DNA from: Podochytrium sp. JEL0797
Taxonomy: Eukaryota > Chytridiomycota > Chytridiomycetes > Chytridiales > Chytriomycetaceae
Assembly (NCBI GenBank): GCA_027596195.1
Contig: JADGJG010000930.1
Coordinates: forward strand, 1 to 10,806
Direction of reading: 5' to 3'
Length of the DNA stretch: 10,806 nt
Translations under genes and position numbers: made by a program
Part shown: piece by piece, positions 8,225 through 10,806 of the stretch
Position numbering within the stretch: position 1 is the first letter of the stretch
Layout of the letters: each line of letters starts with the position of its first letter
Notes under the pieces: model-generated
The model's database searches: none
The model's input: only the letters and a program-made list of their open reading frames with translations
Told to the model about the DNA's origin: nothing

Positions 8225-10117
8225 CTACTCCACCAATCGCCCAACCCTTTTCTCCCTCAACCCAACCACCACCCGAAACACCCTCCTCACCGCCACAAAA
8301 CACCACGGCCCTACCACCAACCCCACGGGCGTCCCAAACGCCATCCACCCCATCCACAATGCGAACCCATCCACAACCGCGATCCCGTCGGTTCCCATAT
8401 GGCCCGTCACGATCGCACCTTCTGGGTTCCAAATGAGGTGAATGTAGAGCACGGCTGCAGCTGCGAGGGCGTTGTTGTAGCCTATGTAGAGGGCTACTGC
8501 TGGCCCAACGCCGAGGGGGAGGAGGGGCGGGAAGAGGGGGAACAGTGTGCACGCGACAGCCGCGAACGGGAGGATGGATTGGAGCGGGAGAGAGTCGCCT
8601 GGAAAGAGGAGAAGGTTCGCAAGGTGCACCAACCCCACACGAAACACGAGCAAATCGAGGTTCATGTGGAACGAGGCCGCGAGTGGGTCGAGGAGCGAAA
8701 GGGAGATTTCTTTTCCCGTGAGGAGGGCGAGGTGTCCAGAGACCCCGAGGTCTGAGGATACAAGGACTGCGAGGGTTGAGAAGAAGACGAGGGAGTTGAA
8801 TCCGAGGGCCGCGACGAAGGGACCGAGGAGGGAGGGGATGGCGGGGGTTGGGTCGAGAGATTCTTTGCTCACACTGGTTTCGTAGAATGGTTCGCGGTTC
8901 AAAGTGGGAGTGAGGGAGAACGCGTCAGGTCCCATCCATCGTACTTCGGCGACTGCGGGGCCGAGTTTGACGAGCATTTCGAAACGACGGCCGTATGCGG
9001 CGAGTTCAATAACTTCTGAAACTTGTGGGAACCGGGCGCGGAAGTGTTCGGCGGAGGCTGGGTCTGTTGGGTGTGGGGCGGATGCGCCGAGGAGGGTTTG
9101 TTTGTAGATTTGGAACCCGCCCATGGCCATTTTGGAGGCTTCCACGCAGGAATTGTTTTGGGTGGGGAAGGAGAGGGAGAGGTGGGCGTCGATGGCTTTG
9201 ATGGCGAAGATGCGGCCTTCGGTGGCGACGTGTTCGAGGAGGAGGGATCGGATGCCGAGGTCCGGGATGATGGTGTATGGGTTTTTGACGTGGTGTGGGA
9301 TCGGGTTCGCGAGGAAGGAGACGCCGGTGTAGAGGATGTTGGGGGTTGCTGAGATGAGGTTGTTGACAAAGAAGGCGGTGGTGAGGAGGGGGAGGAGGAT
9401 GAGGGAGAGAATGTATCGCGTGGTGATGATTCCGTTCCATTTTTCTTTTAGTACTGCGGGTGGGATCACTGCGGGTGGGCGTGATGTGTCGAGGTGGATG
9501 GTTGCGAAGCGGATGGCGACCAGGCCGGCAGCAATGAGGAGGGCGGCGGCGCGGAACGAGGGGGTTGTCCACAGGAGTTGGATCAGAGTCACGCGTAGAC
9601 TCCACTTGAGCATAAAGAGCGGCCATGGCTGGGCGGCCTCTGTTTCCAAATTGGAGTCAGCTTTAATTAACGTGTACTAACACGCACCTTCAAAGGCAAC
9701 CTGGGCGCGCCGTGTCTGCCCAGAGACGGGCAGGCGCGCGTACAGCGCAATGTACGACTCAAACAGCGAATAGACTGGGCCAAGGAGGAACTGGCCAACA
9801 GTTTAGTATCAATACGCGGTGATGCACCACTGGGGTCTTACCAGCAACACCTCAGTCACAGCCGCCCATCCACGCGGGTCTTTGTTTGCGTGCGAGTTGA
9901 TTTCGACCTGGTGCTTCTTGGCGGCGTGCAGGGGCACACTCAGGGCAACGGCAAATGCGAAGGGAGCAAGGATGGGCAGCAGAAGATGGTACGAAAGTGC
10001 AACAAGGACTCCCAGACTCAAAGCAGGGACCACAAACGAAAGCCCAGAGGATTCCATGCTGCTTCGTGGAAGGGGCAGTTGTGGGGCAGTTTTGGTGCTG
10101 GGCGATGGGAGGCCCAT
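8225..10117 (-). CDS. Multi-pass membrane protein, probable AI-2E/TMEM245-superfamily permease
   Basis: Exons on the minus strand are 10117-9842, 9790-9688 and 9639-8225: 1794 nt coding 597 aa. Introns are 51 and 48 nt (donors GTAAGA and GTGCGT, acceptors CCAG and ACAG), and all phases agree. Two hydrophobic helices near the N-terminus (about 28-63) include LLPILAPFAFAVALSVPLH, like the paired helices opening AI-2E/TMEM245 proteins. More helices lie at about 132-175 and 185-210; a soluble stretch follows; the C-terminal part has at least five. The last 50 residues hold GWMAFGTPVGLVVGPW, matching the conserved GG-x-x-x-FG-x-x-G-x-x-x-GP end helix of the superfamily, and a Pro-rich PLFPPLLPLGVGPAVALY segment precedes it. 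The substrate is unknown. An alternative start at 10057 gives 577 aa; a perfect GTAAGT donor at 10175 suggests a 5' UTR intron that would favour it. Family assignment is by eye. Confidence 0.7.
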
Positions 10118-10589
10118 TTTCCAATCTCTTTTTGGGGTGCATTGTGTTCCACAAAACAATGATTTCTATACTTACAGGGAGACGAGCAGCACAAGTGGAT
10201 ATTGTTTGCGTAATGGTATTTGAATGTATTCTTCTTCGTTATGGGATTTGAGCGGGTTGACAGCTGTTCGAGGACAAGAAAAAGATGAAGTGGTGGACCC
10301 CTCGAAAGTCGAAAGGAGGGGCTTTCTTCTTCCGGGTGCGTTTCTGCTCTCGAGGGGGTGAGGCCAAGGTGATGCTGTTTGGGAGTAAAAGGTAACGAAA
10401 CGTCTTTTCGATCAAAACAAATACGAAACTATTTTCGTCGCTCGATTTTGTAACCATCATATTCAAGAAAGTACCACGAGAGAGACTCGAAAAACACTCA
10501 TCAAGAAAACAAATGCTCAAAAGGGTCTTTATTATTCAGCTCTACAAAATACACGTTCTCCAAGGCCACGCTCAACGTTCCGGGAGGCC
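10118..10589. promoter_or_regulatory. Intergenic region: promoter of the membrane-protein gene and 3' flank of H2B
   Basis: On the minus strand this runs from the H2B stop to the start of the membrane-protein gene. A strong donor-like GTAAGTATAG at 10175-10166 suggests an intron in the 5' UTR of the latter. No ATG occurs in the minus-strand sequence at about 10176-10320, so extra N-terminal coding sequence there is unlikely. A purine-rich plus-strand block (about 10268-10335) has no visible function. Confidence 0.45.
10528..10533 (-). terminator. AATAAA polyadenylation signal of histone H2B
   Basis: The minus strand carries AATAAA beginning 56 nt after the H2B stop codon. Fungal replication-dependent histone mRNAs are polyadenylated, and I see no animal-type histone stem-loop here. 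The assignment rests on motif and spacing. Confidence 0.55.
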
Positions 10590-10806
10590 TTATTTGGATG
10601 ACTGGTACTTGGTGACAGCCTTGGTTCCCTCTGACACAGCGTGCTTGGCCAACTCGCCCGGCAGGATCAAACGCACCGAGGTCTGAATCTCACGCGACGA
10701 GATGGTTGATCTCTTGTTGTAAGCCGCGAGCTTCGACGCCTCGGACGCAATGCGCTCGAAAATGTCGTTGACAAACGAGTTCATGATGTTCATGGCCTTG
10801 TTGGAG
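10590..10806 (-). CDS. HTB1: Histone H2B, C-terminal part (5' end beyond the window)
   Basis: The frame is open to the right edge and encodes the last 71 residues of histone H2B, a core nucleosome subunit that pairs with H2A in the nucleus. Diagnostic sequence includes [20 protein letters not shown] (histone-fold helix 2), [20 protein letters not shown] (loop 2 and helix 3) and [20 protein letters not shown] (C-terminal helix). The Lys in AVTKYQSSK corresponds to the conserved ubiquitylation site (Lys123 of yeast H2B). The sequence ends a few residues later at a normal position. No intron is seen in this part. The N-terminal tail, helix 1 and the promoter, often shared with a divergent H2A gene, lie outside the window. 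Confidence 0.98.
   Translation of the reverse strand, partial: SNKAMNIMNSFVNDIFERIASEASKLAAYNKRSTISSREIQTSVRLILPGELAKHAVSEGTKAVTKYQSSK

Noticed and set aside
8225..9649. Permease exon 3 read as a single-exon gene starting at 9649
   Set aside because: That start is TTG, and phase-consistent upstream exons supply the two N-terminal helices expected of the family.

Overview
The window is nuclear DNA of a fungus, most probably an ascomycete. The evidence is: short GT-AG introns (48-241 nt) with CTAAC/CTGAC-type branch sites and CAG/AAG acceptors; a LEU2-type 3-isopropylmalate dehydrogenase split by three introns; a Sak1/Ssp1-type kinase with the diagnostic GRGVHGKVK glycine loop; a fungal histone H2B; and a secreted, Kex2-processed peptide precursor built like an alpha-type mating pheromone. 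The exact lineage cannot be named from the sequence.

Layout. 1-2349 (minus): most of a CaMKK-like kinase of the Sak1/Tos3/Elm1 (Ssp1) family in four exons, running off the left edge. 2350-2670: AT-rich divergent promoter. 2671-4077 (plus): complete LEU2 in four exons, 374 aa. 4078-4325: intergenic DNA with an 8-bp tandem repeat, a heptamer identical to the Ste12 pheromone response element, and a TATA box. 4326-4757 (plus): single-exon 143-aa precursor with a signal peptide and two near-identical Cys-containing peptides bounded by KR and RR. 4758-5329: no recognisable gene. 5330-6305 (plus): an unrecognised locus in which coding-looking segments change frame, with seven copies of a 30-bp repeat; it is either a decaying gene or an unusual multi-intron gene. 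6848-7543 (plus): 231-aa largely disordered protein with three motifs of protein phosphatase 1 docking (RVxF, Phi-Phi, SILK). 7544-8224: convergent intergenic DNA with homopolymeric tracts. 8225-10117 (minus): a 597-aa multi-pass membrane protein in three exons, probably of the AI-2E/TMEM245 permease superfamily. 10590-10806 (minus): C-terminal part of histone H2B, running off the right edge.

The genes do not form one pathway. LEU2 and H2B are housekeeping genes. The kinase should activate Snf1/AMPK-type kinases. The precursor is the strongest candidate for something undescribed: its mature peptide lacks the Gly-Gln-Pro-Cys core of known Pezizomycotina alpha-pheromones, yet the two copies differ at six codons synonymously and at one codon non-synonymously, and the promoter carries a perfect TGAAACA element. 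Other points of interest are a 298-residue insertion in the kinase between APE and DVWALG, the PP1-docking protein, and a repeated shift from C-ending to G/T-ending codons along the coding strand of the genes and some single exons.
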